64,000 nt of DNA, from positions 1 through 64,000 of the forward strand of contig JAXGXJ010000013.1 in NCBI GenBank assembly GCA_040772905.1, written 5' to 3'. Source of the DNA: JAXGXJ01 sp040772905 (GTDB lineage Bacteria > Actinomycetota > Thermoleophilia > RBG-16-64-13). Positions 43,354 through 52,152 of the stretch are shown here, piece by piece. The notes beneath the pieces were generated by a model, which saw only the letters and a list, made by a program, of their open reading frames with translations, had not been told where the DNA came from and did no database searches. Position 1 is the first letter of the stretch, and each line of letters opens with the position of its first letter. A program made the translations under genes and the position numbers.

Positions 43354-43823
43354 CGAGTGTAGGCCACCTCACGCCACGAGGGATGCGGCGGTGGGCCTAT
43401 CTGCCGCGAGGGATGCCCGGCGGGATAGTAGACGAAGGTGCATTGCTCGTCGTCGAACGCGACCTCCAACTGCGATTCGATGAGGCGCAGATCGAGCCAA
43501 GCGCTGCGGAACACCAGCTCGCGCAGCCAGTACACCAGAGACTCGTCGTGCAGTTGGAGAACCTCGTCCCCACGCTGGATGAGGTACTCGCCCAGCGGAC
43601 TGACGGGGTAGTCGATGCTGCCTCCGGCCACGAGCTGCACCAGGTCGGCGCACTCATCGTGGCGGAGCATGCCCGAGTCCACCAGGCCCAGTTCGACCGC
43701 GGCCATCTCCACACGTTGGCAGAAATCGACGCTGTTGAAGCCGTAGCGGAAACTCCTGAACTCGAGGATGTAATCCTCGCCGGAGCAGTAGTTCGGATGG
43801 GTATGACGGTGCTCAGGCGCCAT
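43350..43823 (-). CDS. Unknown protein, 157 aa
   Basis: A soluble mixed alpha/beta protein, not recognised. It starts with a His-rich segment (MAPEHRHTHPNYCSGEDY). Aromatic blocks follow (YILEFRSFRYGFNSVDFC and CTFVYYPAGHPSRQ), and the C-terminus is proline-rich. AGGGGA lies before the ATG. It is the first gene of the three-gene group with the 112-residue and Mut7-C proteins, and diverges from the LprG-like gene. The His and Cys residues might bind a metal, but no motif supports this. Confidence 0.7.
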   Translation of the reverse strand: MAPEHRHTHPNYCSGEDYILEFRSFRYGFNSVDFCQRVEMAAVELGLVDSGMLRHDECADLVQLVAGGSIDYPVSPLGEYLIQRGDEVLQLHDESLVYWLRELVFRSAWLDLRLIESQLEVAFDDEQCTFVYYPAGHPSRQIGPPPHPSWREVAYTR

Positions 43824-43894
43824 CTGCTTCCCCTAGGATATAGGAGCCGGATACCACCCGTATTGTAGCAAGGACCGGCATGGGTCGAACCATG

Positions 43895-43925
43895 AGCGCG
43901 GGCCCGGGCCGCCCGGGCCCGCGCT
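43895..43925. other. 14-bp-arm hairpin between divergent genes
   Basis: AGCGCGGGCCCGGG (43895-43908) and its full reverse complement (43912-43925) are separated by 3 bases. It lies between two divergent start codons and directly next to the -35 box of the LprG-like gene. It could insulate the two promoters or be a protein site. Confidence 0.65.
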
Positions 43926-43953
43926 TGTCCGGCCCTGGGGCAAGACTCATAAT
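43925..43953 (+). promoter_or_regulatory. Promoter of the LprG/P55-like operon (leaderless)
   Basis: TTGTCC (43925-43930) and CATAAT (43948-43953) are 17 bases apart. The A of the ATG at 43960 is exactly where transcription would begin, so the mRNA is probably leaderless. Confidence 0.55.
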
Positions 43954-43959
43954 GGGAGC

Positions 43960-44679
43960 ATGCACAGGCGCATCAAACCGATATCGCTCGTCTCGACCCT
44001 CGTCCTCGTCCTGGCACTGCTCCTCGCCCTGACATCCGTCGCGTCCTGCGGCGGCGACGAAGGGGGCGACCCACGCGCCATCCTGACTCAAGCATCGGCG
44101 GCCATGAAGAAGATCCGTGGCTTCCACTTCGTCTACGAGGTGCAGAAGCCGGCCTCGGCCCAGCCCGGCAAAGGACTGGAGATCGCCCGCATCACAGGCG
44201 ACGTGAACGCCGACGGCGACATGCAGGCCGATGTGGATGTGACGCAAGCGGGCATCCCGCTCACCATCCAACTCGTGGTGGTGGACGACACCCAGTACTT
44301 CAACTTCATGCCCGGCTCGAACAGCTGGCAGGCAGTAGCGGCGGCGGAGAGCCCGGTAGGGGAATTAAGCCTCACCGCAGGCACCATCCGCATCCTCGAC
44401 CAGATCACCCAGACCTCTTACGAGGGCCGCGAGAGCAAGCAGGGAGTGAAGACCCACCATGTGAAGGGCACGGTGGCCGCCGCGGACGTGGAGGCCATCG
44501 CCGGGGCTGTGAACACCGATGAGCCCTTCCCCACCGATCTTTGGATCGGAGTGGACGACGGTTACGTCTACGAGGTGCAGATCGCCGGAGCGGCCACCCC
44601 CAGCGAAGACCCCGATATCCGGCGCAGCATCGTGCTCTCGCGCTTGGACAACTACGTAGAGATCAAGGCCCCGCAGTAA
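43960..44679 (+). CDS. LprG/LppX-family lipoprotein
   Basis: A 239-residue lipoprotein of the LppX/LprAFG type (DUF1396). The signal peptide ends at a lipobox with SVASC (Cys30). The mature part shows MKKIRGFHFVYEVQ, GDVNADGDMQADVDVTQAG and DLWIGVDDGYVYEVQIAG, which match the half-barrel that holds triacylated lipids. In mycobacteria LprG carries lipids to the wall, working with the P55 exporter encoded by the next gene. Here too an MFS exporter gene starts one base after the stop. The start has no good ribosome binding site but follows a -10 box at leaderless distance. Confidence 0.88.
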   Translation: MHRRIKPISLVSTLVLVLALLLALTSVASCGGDEGGDPRAILTQASAAMKKIRGFHFVYEVQKPASAQPGKGLEIARITGDVNADGDMQADVDVTQAGIPLTIQLVVVDDTQYFNFMPGSNSWQAVAAAESPVGELSLTAGTIRILDQITQTSYEGRESKQGVKTHHVKGTVAAADVEAIAGAVNTDEPFPTDLWIGVDDGYVYEVQIAGAATPSEDPDIRRSIVLSRLDNYVEIKAPQ

Positions 44680-44680
44680 G

Positions 44681-46330
44681 GTGCGCTCAGAGCCGGGCAT
44701 GACCGAGGCCCAGGCCGGCGGCGACGCCCAGGCCGCAGAAGGCCGGGTCCCGCGGACGGCCGTCCTGGCCATGGTGGTGCTGGGCGCGGCCGTGTTCGTG
44801 GCCGCGCTCGATCAGACCATGGTCCTCACGGTCATGCCATCGATCATGCGCTCTCTGTACATCGACGTGCGCAACCTCAACGACGCCGGCTGGATCATCA
44901 CCGGATATCTGCTGGGCTACACCGTGGCCATGCCTCTCTTCGGCCGTTTGGCCGACGTGTGGGGGCGACGCCCCATGTACGTGCTGGCCTTGGTTCTGTT
45001 CATGGTGGGGAGCGCGTTCTGCGTGGTGCTCACCCGTCTGGACCTCTTCGTGGCCGCCCGTGTGGTGCAGGCTGCGGGCGGGGGCGCTCTGGTGCCCATA
45101 GCCATGGCGGCCTCGGCCGACATGTTCCCCCCCAACCGCCGGGCTTTGGTGCTGGGCATCATCGGGGGGGCGGCTGAGGCCGGAGGTGTGCTGGGACCCA
45201 TCTATGGAGCCGGCCTGGCCGCGCTGTGGGACTGGCGCCTCATCTTCTTGGTGAACGTACCTCTGTGCGTGGTGCTCATCGCGGTGTCGTGGCACCTACT
45301 GCGGCCTCAGGCCAGGCTCGCGGTCGAGGACAGTCGGACCGAGCCCGCCGGGTCGGACCAGACGGTGACACGCGTAGCCGGCCCGCGTGCGTCAGCGCAC
45401 GGCCGCGTCGACTACATCGGAGCAGCTCTCATGGCCCTCGCGCTGGCGGGGGTGACCATCGGCCTGGGGACGGGCACACAGACCATCAACACCACCGATC
45501 CCACCTCCGCGGTCCCCATCCGCTGGCCGTGGTTGGCAGCGAGCGTGGTGGCCTTCGTTGCCTTCGTCCTCTTCGAGCGACGACACAGCCACCCGCTCAT
45601 ACGACTGGATTTCTTCCGCCGAGCAGGATTCGCGGTGGCCAACCTGGCCAACTTCCTGGTGGGAGCGGCACTCATCATCGGGATGGTGGAGATACCCCTC
45701 TACGCGTACACGCTGTTCGGGATGACCGAGATCGAGGGCGGCCTACTCCTCATCCGCCTTACGTTGATGATCCCGGTGGGCGCCGTCGTCGGCGGCTGGT
45801 TGGCCGACCTTGTGGGCTATCGCATCACTGCGGTACTCGGCTTCTTGGTGGCTTGCGCAGGCTATCTGCTGGTGAGCCGCTGGCCTATCGACCCCTCGGG
45901 GTGGCTCATGACCCGCGACCTGGTCATCAGCGGATTCGGCTTCGGACTTGTCATCGCGCCCATCGGCGCCAGCGTGATCGCCTCGGTGGGACGGCTGTGG
46001 ATGGCCACCGGGTCCGCCCTGGTCACCGTCTCGCGCATGGTGGGCATGGTGGTGGGACTGTCGGCCCTCAGTTCCTGGGGAGTGCAGCGCTACAACTCAC
46101 TGGCCTCGCAGATACAGATCCCCATCGTCCGTCCGGAGGGTCTGAGCGACGCGGAATGGCAGGCGCTCAAGGACTCGGCGTCAGCAGCCACCCGGGCCGC
46201 CCTGCATGACGTGTTCAGCGAGTTCTTCCTCATCGCCGCGGTGATCATCGGCCTGGCCATCATCCCTTCCCTCTTCCTCTACCGGCGCAGGGTCAAGGGC
46301 GCGGGCCGCATCCCCTTCCTGCCTCACTAG
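44681..46330 (+). CDS. P55-like MFS exporter (14 TM)
   Basis: A 549-residue DHA2/EmrB-QacA-type transporter with about 14 membrane helices. Motif A is GRLADVWGRRPMYVL and motif C-like glycines are in GGAAEAGGVLGPIYGAGL. A DQT-type first helix is present (VAALDQTMVLTVMPSIM). A polar linker (about residues 205-245) and a loop near the C-terminus (QIPIVRPEGLSDAEWQALKD) are extramembrane. Paired with the LprG-like lipoprotein, it is most likely a lipid or glycolipid exporter like mycobacterial P55 (Rv1410c) rather than just a drug pump. This is inference from gene order. Confidence 0.9.
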   Translation: MRSEPGMTEAQAGGDAQAAEGRVPRTAVLAMVVLGAAVFVAALDQTMVLTVMPSIMRSLYIDVRNLNDAGWIITGYLLGYTVAMPLFGRLADVWGRRPMYVLALVLFMVGSAFCVVLTRLDLFVAARVVQAAGGGALVPIAMAASADMFPPNRRALVLGIIGGAAEAGGVLGPIYGAGLAALWDWRLIFLVNVPLCVVLIAVSWHLLRPQARLAVEDSRTEPAGSDQTVTRVAGPRASAHGRVDYIGAALMALALAGVTIGLGTGTQTINTTDPTSAVPIRWPWLAASVVAFVAFVLFERRHSHPLIRLDFFRRAGFAVANLANFLVGAALIIGMVEIPLYAYTLFGMTEIEGGLLLIRLTLMIPVGAVVGGWLADLVGYRITAVLGFLVACAGYLLVSRWPIDPSGWLMTRDLVISGFGFGLVIAPIGASVIASVGRLWMATGSALVTVSRMVGMVVGLSALSSWGVQRYNSLASQIQIPIVRPEGLSDAEWQALKDSASAATRAALHDVFSEFFLIAAVIIGLAIIPSLFLYRRRVKGAGRIPFLPH

Positions 46331-46428
46331 GGCTACACCCCGCCATCAGCAGTAGCGCATCTCACGCGTGTTCCATCCGACCCCTCGGCTACAATATGGT
46401 CAATCCGTACGCGAGTGGAGGAAGGCAC

Positions 46429-47544
46429 GTGAACGACGATCAACTCGACCTGGGGACTGCATATGGTCTCCCTCCACGCCGGCCGGAAGCGCCACGCGAC
46501 GGGACCTCCGCCCGAACGGACGAGCAGGCCGACTCAAGCCGCGACCGGCCGCCTCGCATAGCTGTCTGCGACCTCGTGCCGGGCACCACCGTCAACGGTG
46601 TCTACCTGCTGTCGGCCAAGGAGACCCGCACCACCAGGGCGGGCAAGCCCTTCTACAAACTGCGCGTGAGCGACCGCACCGGCACTGTCGACTGCACCGT
46701 GTGGGAGATCGACCAGATGGAAGAGGGGGCCGGCGCCGGGGATCTGGCACAGGTGAGCGCGCGAGTCACCGAGTACCAGGGTAAAGCCCAATTGGAGGCC
46801 TCCTCGGTCGCCGTCGCCCCCAGCGACAGCGCCTGCCCACGAGACTTCCTGCCCTGCACCTATCGTGACATCGATGAACTCAGGGGATTCCTGGAGTTCC
46901 ACATAGGCTCCGTCTATGACCGCGACTACAGCGCTCTGCTCCAGTCCATCTTCGGTGATCCCGAGTTCCTTGACACGTTCGTCACGGCACCAGCGGCCAA
47001 GCTGTTCCATCACGCTTATCTTGGAGGGTTGGTGGAGCACACGGTGAGCGTGGCCGAGATGTGCGACTTCGTCGCGCAGCAGTACGCGCGTGTCGACCGC
47101 GATCTGTTGCTCACGGCCGCGTTGCTCCACGACGTGGGCAAGACCCAGGAACTGTCGTTCGACACAGCCATCGATTACACCGACGCCGGCCGCTTCCTGG
47201 GGCACGTCATCCAGGGCGTGACCCTGGTCGCGGACCACGCGAAGCGTCTACCCGGCTTCCCCGAGGACAAATTGCAGCAGCTGCTCCACTGCATCGTCAG
47301 CCATCACGGTGAACTGGAATGGGGCTCGCCCAAGCGGCCCAAGACCATCGAGGCGCTCATACTGCACCATGTGGACAACCTCGATGCCAAGGTCAAGGGG
47401 TTCTTGGAGATCGTGGACGGTTCACGCGACGCCTCGTGGACCGACCTGCGCAACCTGTTCAGGCGGCCGCTGCACGTGCCTCGGGCCGCTCACCAGGAGG
47501 AGGACTTCCTTCCTCCCAGCGACGACGAGCGCCAGCGCACCTGA
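46429..47544 (+). CDS. OB-fold and HD-domain nuclease, YhaM-like
   Basis: A 371-residue protein. An OB-fold nucleic-acid-binding domain (GTTVNGVYLLSAKETRTTRA, VSDRTGTVDCTVWEID) is followed by an HD phosphohydrolase domain. The HD ligands are seen in HHAYLGGLVEHTVSVAEM, AALLHDVGKTQELSF and CIVSHHGELEWGSPKRP, with a last HHVDNLDAKV. This order matches the 3'-5' exoribonuclease YhaM/CBF1. The first 45 residues are charged and disordered. The GTG at 46429 has GGAGG seven bases before it; a TACAAT box lies at 46390-46395. Confidence 0.88.
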   Translation: MNDDQLDLGTAYGLPPRRPEAPRDGTSARTDEQADSSRDRPPRIAVCDLVPGTTVNGVYLLSAKETRTTRAGKPFYKLRVSDRTGTVDCTVWEIDQMEEGAGAGDLAQVSARVTEYQGKAQLEASSVAVAPSDSACPRDFLPCTYRDIDELRGFLEFHIGSVYDRDYSALLQSIFGDPEFLDTFVTAPAAKLFHHAYLGGLVEHTVSVAEMCDFVAQQYARVDRDLLLTAALLHDVGKTQELSFDTAIDYTDAGRFLGHVIQGVTLVADHAKRLPGFPEDKLQQLLHCIVSHHGELEWGSPKRPKTIEALILHHVDNLDAKVKGFLEIVDGSRDASWTDLRNLFRRPLHVPRAAHQEEDFLPPSDDERQRT

Positions 47545-47570
47545 TAGGTCGCGCCCTCGGCAGGGACGGC

Positions 47571-48641
47571 TCAGTACTGCTCTTCGCTCAGAAGCCGGTC
47601 GATCTTGGCCTCGATGTCGTCCGCGTCGCTCTCGTCGTCGACCGCGCGCGGCTCCTGCGGCGCAGTCTGGGCATCCACCTCCTGCGACGCCTCATCACCC
47701 ATGCCGGTCTGAGCCTCCGCAGCTTTCGCTTTCAGGCGGTTGCGCGCCTCTTCGATGCGGGCACGCATGACGTCGTAGTTGAGACTCGTCTCGAGCTCGC
47801 TGGGAGTAGGACGCAAGACGTCGTCTGACACCGAGAGCGCTCCTGTCATGCGGCTGCGCAGGTCACCCTCGGCCTCGGGCTCGCTGATGACCGTCGGCCG
47901 GTCCATCCGTACTCCCAGTTCTTCGAAGAAGGAGTCATCGGCCACCTGTATCTCGACAACCGGGGCGGGCTCCTCTTCCACGAGAGGCTCCACCTCCTTG
48001 GCAGCCAGGTCCGACAGGAGGGATGTCACCTCAGCCTCAGCCGCCGCTGTTTGGTCCACCTCAGCCTCAGCCGCCTCAGGCTCCGCCACACCCTCGGTCG
48101 CCGCAGGCTCGTCCTCGGCGATCTGGAACGGTTCCTCCAGTTCCTCCCGTATACGCCTCCTGCTCTCTTCGATGCGCGCGCGCAGTTCCTCCGCGGTGAT
48201 GACTGTCGTCGGGCGCTCGACCGGCGGCGGGGCGACCTCGGGAGCCTCTTCCACTACCACAGGCTCCACGACGTGCGCGAGCTCATCCTCAGCCAATAGC
48301 GCTTCCGCGCGGCTGGACTGCTCCACGATCTCCGACGGCAACTCCGGCTCGGGTGTCGACTCAGGCTCCGGCTCGACCTCGAGTGTCGACCAAGGCGCGG
48401 CTTCGGACTCGAGCTCGACCTCGGCCGTGGGCACAAACAGAGGTTCCCAAGCGGCCTCCTCCGTCGGAGCTGCGGCTACAGGCGTCTCGGCGACCGGGGG
48501 CGCGGACAGGGGCTCGGTCCTGTCGATGATCTGATACGCGCCCGGCCCCTTCAGGGCGGTGCGCGCCTGCCGGCGAGAAAGGAAGAACCCCAGGGCGGCC
48601 CCAAGTACCCCACCCAGGAGAAACCTCAGAAAGCCACCCAT
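47571..48641 (-). CDS. Acidic membrane-anchored protein with YtxH-like N-terminus
   Basis: A 356-residue protein. The N-terminus FLRFLLGGVLGAALGFFLSR is a glycine-rich membrane helix, as in YtxH-type proteins, followed by an RRQAR stop-transfer. The rest is very acidic and of low complexity, with Glu/Pro repeats (for example EVEPEPESTPEPELPSEIV) and two similar segments, RARIEESRRRIREEL and RARIEEARNRLKAKA. It is probably disordered with short helices. No function is known. AAGGAGGA sits eight bases before the ATG at 48641, a strong start. It is alone between HD nuclease and RarA genes. Confidence 0.82.
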   Translation of the reverse strand: MGGFLRFLLGGVLGAALGFFLSRRQARTALKGPGAYQIIDRTEPLSAPPVAETPVAAAPTEEAAWEPLFVPTAEVELESEAAPWSTLEVEPEPESTPEPELPSEIVEQSSRAEALLAEDELAHVVEPVVVEEAPEVAPPPVERPTTVITAEELRARIEESRRRIREELEEPFQIAEDEPAATEGVAEPEAAEAEVDQTAAAEAEVTSLLSDLAAKEVEPLVEEEPAPVVEIQVADDSFFEELGVRMDRPTVISEPEAEGDLRSRMTGALSVSDDVLRPTPSELETSLNYDVMRARIEEARNRLKAKAAEAQTGMGDEASQEVDAQTAPQEPRAVDDESDADDIEAKIDRLLSEEQY

Positions 48642-48831
48642 CTGAAACGTCCTCCTTCGCACGTTTATTCCTTGCCGCGACGGCAGTCCATAGTCATTCG
48701 ACGCAGGACTCTCTCCGCCTCCCTGGCGGAGTCCCCACCGTCCACCCCGGCCCACCCCGCACTTTGTTCCCCGCACCTCTCTCCAAGTGTCTATCGGCCG
48801 ACATCAGCCGAGCTCGAAAGCCCTCCGAACG

Positions 48832-50235
48832 TCATCCCCCCGAGTCATCGCCTGCCCGGAGAGTCCGCATGCGCTCCAAGAAATCACCCAGCCGCGCTTC
48901 GTACCCGTTCTTTGTCGGATGATAGAACTCCCGTCCCTGCAACGTCTCGGGGAGATACCGTTGCCCGTTGTATCCCCCGGTGTCATGAGGATACTCGTAT
49001 CCCACCCCATGCCCCAGCTTCTGGGCTCCGGAGTAACCGGTGCTGCGCAGGGATACCGGCGGGAGCTGAGCCCCATGCTGCTCGACTTCTTCGAGCGCGG
49101 CACCTATCCCCAAGAACGAGGCGTTCGACTTGGGAGCGCAACTCAGGTAGGTGACGCCCTGGGCCAGGTTGATGCGACACTCGGGCATGCCGACGAACTC
49201 CACCGCTCTCGAGACAGCCACCGCCACCTCCAAGGCTCTGGGGTCGGCGTTACCCACATCCTCAGAGGCGAAGATGACCAAGCGGCGCGCGATGAACTTG
49301 GGATCCTCGCCGGCCGTCAGCATGACCGCCAGATAGTAGAGGGCGGCATCGGGGTCGGAGCCGCGCAGGCTCTTGATGAAGGCCGAGATCGTGTCGTAGT
49401 GGGCGTCGCCACCCTTGTCGTAAAGCACCAGTTTCCGCTGAGCGGCCTCCTCTACCGTAGCGAGGTCGAGCTCGGGCAGCTTCTTGGCGCTCGCGAGCAC
49501 CAGAGCCCGTTCCAGCGTATTGAGGGCACGTCGTGCGTCTCCAGCCGCCGCGGCAGCGATGACGCTGAGGACCTCCGGAGAGACCGCCGGCACCGGCGCA
49601 GTCCCCGATTCCTCCACCCCCTGTCCCGCAGCGTCACCCTCACCGCGATGGGCGTCCGGGTCCGTGGTGACTCCAGCCCCGGCCGCCAGAGCACGCTCCA
49701 ACAGAGTCCTGACCGCCTCGGGTCCTAGAAGACCGAAGCGATAGAGCTCACAGCGCGAGATCAGTGCCGGGATGACCTCGAAGTAGGGGTTCTCGGTGGA
49801 CGCTCCTATGAGGGTCACGATGCCATCCTCGACAGCATGAAGAAGTGCGTCCTGCTGCGCCTTGGAAAAGCGATGGATCTCGTCGATGAAGAGCACCGTC
49901 CGCCGGCCGCGCTCGGCCCGCGCGTGGGCGGCCCGCTCGATGACCTTCCTGACGTCGGCCACTCCGGAATCGACCGCGGAAAGCTCCTGGTAGATGGAGC
50001 CGGTCTGAGCGGCCGCCAGACGTGCCACGGTGGTCTTGCCCGTGCCGGGCGGCCCGAAGAAGATCATGGAGCCCACCGTGGCGGTCTCGAGCGCCACCCG
50101 CAGCGGCGCGCCCGGGCCCAGCAGATGCTCTTGCCCCACCACGTCGTCCAACCGGCGAGGGCGCATCCTGGCGGCGAGCGGCCCGCGCTCGGATAGATCG
50201 GCCTCCAAGCCGGCGCTGAACAGATCGGGTTCCAT
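48832..50235 (-). CDS. rarA: Replication-associated recombination protein A (RarA/MgsA)
   Basis: A 467-residue AAA+ ATPase of the RarA/MgsA/WRNIP1 family that works at stalled replication forks. Walker A is FFGPPGTGKTTVARLAAAQTG, Walker B TVLFIDEIHRFSKAQQDALL, sensor 1 IGASTENPYFEVIPAL. The C-terminal DAALYYLAVMLTAGEDPKFI and LPETLQGREFYHPTKNGYE are typical. An insert of about 30 residues (around 205-230) with Gly/Glu/Pro occurs in the lid region. The ATG at 50235 begins MEPDLFSAG, the usual N-terminus. Confidence 0.95.
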   Translation of the reverse strand: MEPDLFSAGLEADLSERGPLAARMRPRRLDDVVGQEHLLGPGAPLRVALETATVGSMIFFGPPGTGKTTVARLAAAQTGSIYQELSAVDSGVADVRKVIERAAHARAERGRRTVLFIDEIHRFSKAQQDALLHAVEDGIVTLIGASTENPYFEVIPALISRCELYRFGLLGPEAVRTLLERALAAGAGVTTDPDAHRGEGDAAGQGVEESGTAPVPAVSPEVLSVIAAAAAGDARRALNTLERALVLASAKKLPELDLATVEEAAQRKLVLYDKGGDAHYDTISAFIKSLRGSDPDAALYYLAVMLTAGEDPKFIARRLVIFASEDVGNADPRALEVAVAVSRAVEFVGMPECRINLAQGVTYLSCAPKSNASFLGIGAALEEVEQHGAQLPPVSLRSTGYSGAQKLGHGVGYEYPHDTGGYNGQRYLPETLQGREFYHPTKNGYEARLGDFLERMRTLRAGDDSGG

Positions 50236-50303
50236 CCAGGTGATTCTAGCAGCGAGCGCCCGGCTGAGCGGCGGCAGAGCAGCGGGCCGGTCTCGACGGC
50301 CGG

Positions 50304-51305
50304 CTATTCGAGGCTCGTGAACGCGCCCATGTGCAGGAACTTCTGCCGCCGGTTCTGCAGGCGCGCTGAGGGTGCTGACCGTTCGAGGTCGTTCAATGCC
50401 AGTTGGATCTCGTGGAACACACGGCGGACGGTGGCGTTCGCGTCGAGATGGGCCCCGCCCGGCGGCTCCGGGATGACGGCATCGATGAGATGCAGATCGA
50501 GCAGGTCGGACGCGGTCAGGCGCAGCGCCTCCGCGGCCCGTGGCGCTTCGGCGGCATCGCGCCAAAGCAGTGCGGCACACCCTTCCGGCGAGATGACCGA
50601 GTACACCGAGTTCTCCAACATGAATACTCGATCGGTGACGCCCAGGGCCAGCGCACCACCCGAGCCTCCCTCGCCGATGACCACTGCCACGGTGGGCACC
50701 CGCAGTCCGGCGAACACCTCGATGCTCCGCGCGATGGCCCCGGCCTGTCCGCCCTCCTCCGCCTCCTTGCCCGGATACGCGCCGGGTGTGTCGATGAGGG
50801 TGACCACGGCAAGACCGAACTTCTCCGCCATCCGCGCCAGACGCATGGCCTTGCGGTAGCCCTCAGGCCTGGCCATACCGAAGGTGTGCTCCTGCCGCTC
50901 CTTTAGGGTGTGACCCTTCTGGTGTCCGATGAACATCACCCGCCGCCGGCCCACGCTGCCCAAGCCCCCGATGACGGCACGGTCGTCGCCGTGCAGACGA
51001 TCACCGCGCAGCTCCAGGAAATCGGGTACGGCGATGCGCAGGTAGTCCAGGGTCTGCGGACGCTCCTGATGCCGCGCGACCTGCACCGCCTGCCACGCCT
51101 TGGCGCTGGGTTCGCGGTTACGCAACGAGTTGAGCCGGTCCTGGATCTTCTTGATCTCCTCGGAGTAACTCACTCCCGGCAGTGCAGGCAGGTTGCGCAG
51201 CTCCTGCAGTCGCTGCAGCAGGCGCAACGCCTCAGTCTGATACGACCGGCTGAGCGGTGACTTGCCGGCGACAGGGTGCGGCTGCACGGGGCTATCGTCC
51301 GGCAT
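50304..51305 (-). CDS. accA: Acetyl-CoA carboxylase carboxyltransferase, alpha subunit
   Basis: A 333-residue carboxyltransferase alpha subunit that with AccD transfers CO2 from carboxybiotin to acetyl-CoA. Typical parts are the N-terminal helices (EIKKIQDRLNSLRN), FLELRGDRLHGDDRAVIGGL, GHQKGHTLKERQEHTFGMAR, and TLIDTPGAYPGKEAEEGGQA. The oxyanion-forming glycines are in VIGEGGSGGALALGV. It is the last gene of the fatty-acid operon and overlaps accD by 14 bases. A GTG start at 51320 is also possible. No biotin carrier or carboxylase gene is in the operon. Confidence 0.95.
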   Translation of the reverse strand: MPDDSPVQPHPVAGKSPLSRSYQTEALRLLQRLQELRNLPALPGVSYSEEIKKIQDRLNSLRNREPSAKAWQAVQVARHQERPQTLDYLRIAVPDFLELRGDRLHGDDRAVIGGLGSVGRRRVMFIGHQKGHTLKERQEHTFGMARPEGYRKAMRLARMAEKFGLAVVTLIDTPGAYPGKEAEEGGQAGAIARSIEVFAGLRVPTVAVVIGEGGSGGALALGVTDRVFMLENSVYSVISPEGCAALLWRDAAEAPRAAEALRLTASDLLDLHLIDAVIPEPPGGAHLDANATVRRVFHEIQLALNDLERSAPSARLQNRRQKFLHMGAFTSLE

Positions 51306-52152
51306 GTCCGTCAAACCCACTGTCGGACAGGAACCCCAGGCAGCGCACGAGTGTGTCTTTCAACTGCCTCCTATCCACCACCATGTCCACCTGTCCGTGC
51401 GCCAGCTGCGATTCGGACGAGCCGAAATCGGGTGGGAGCTTCTCACGCGTGGTCTGCTCGATGACGCGCGCACCGGCGAACCTCATGACGGCCCCCGGCT
51501 CGGCGATGATGATGTCGGCGATGGTGGCAAAACTGGCCAGCACGCCGCCCGTGGTGGGATGGGTGAGCACGCTGATGAAGGGGAGTCCCGCCTCCCCCAG
51601 TATCTGCACCGAGACCACTGTCTTCGCCATCTGCATGAGCGAGTAGAGTCCTTCTTGCATACGGGCTCCGCCCGAGGCCGCGACGATCACCAACGGCGTC
51701 TTGCGACTCACAGCGCTCTCGGCCAAGCGGCGGAAGGTCTCTCCCACCACTGACCCCATGGAGCCTCCTAGGAAGCGGAAGTCCATGACCCCCAGTGCCG
51801 TCGGCTTCCCGCCCATCTCGCATTCCACAGCGGCCAAGCCCTCGGTGAGGCCGGTCTCGATCTGAGCCTGTGACAAGCGTTCGGGATAGGGGCGCAGATC
51901 TACGAACTCCAGAGGGTCGCCCGCCCGCAGACCTTGGGCGACGAAGTGCACTGTGCCCCGGTCGCCCAACTGCGCGATGCGCGCCGGGGCGGACATCACG
52001 AAGTGATACCCGCACTCGGGGCACACGCGGAGCGAAGCCTCCAGATGGGCGGCAGGGATGAAGCTCTGGCAACGCCGGCAGCGTTCGCCCTCGCCCGCTG
52101 GCTCGACCGGCGGTTCCTTCTTGGTGACCTGTACGGTTACATACTTAGCCAT
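51292..52152 (-). CDS. accD: Acetyl-CoA carboxylase carboxyltransferase, beta subunit
   Basis: A 286-residue beta subunit with the zinc ribbon of four cysteines (Cys25, Cys28, Cys44 and Cys47; CRRC and CPEC). The crotonase-like core has AVECEMGGKPTALGVMDFRF, IVAASGGARMQEGLYSLMQM and LTHPTTGGVLASFA. It overlaps fabF by eight bases upstream and accA downstream. All features of a working subunit are present. Confidence 0.95.
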   Translation of the reverse strand: MAKYVTVQVTKKEPPVEPAGEGERCRRCQSFIPAAHLEASLRVCPECGYHFVMSAPARIAQLGDRGTVHFVAQGLRAGDPLEFVDLRPYPERLSQAQIETGLTEGLAAVECEMGGKPTALGVMDFRFLGGSMGSVVGETFRRLAESAVSRKTPLVIVAASGGARMQEGLYSLMQMAKTVVSVQILGEAGLPFISVLTHPTTGGVLASFATIADIIIAEPGAVMRFAGARVIEQTTREKLPPDFGSSESQLAHGQVDMVVDRRQLKDTLVRCLGFLSDSGFDGHAGR

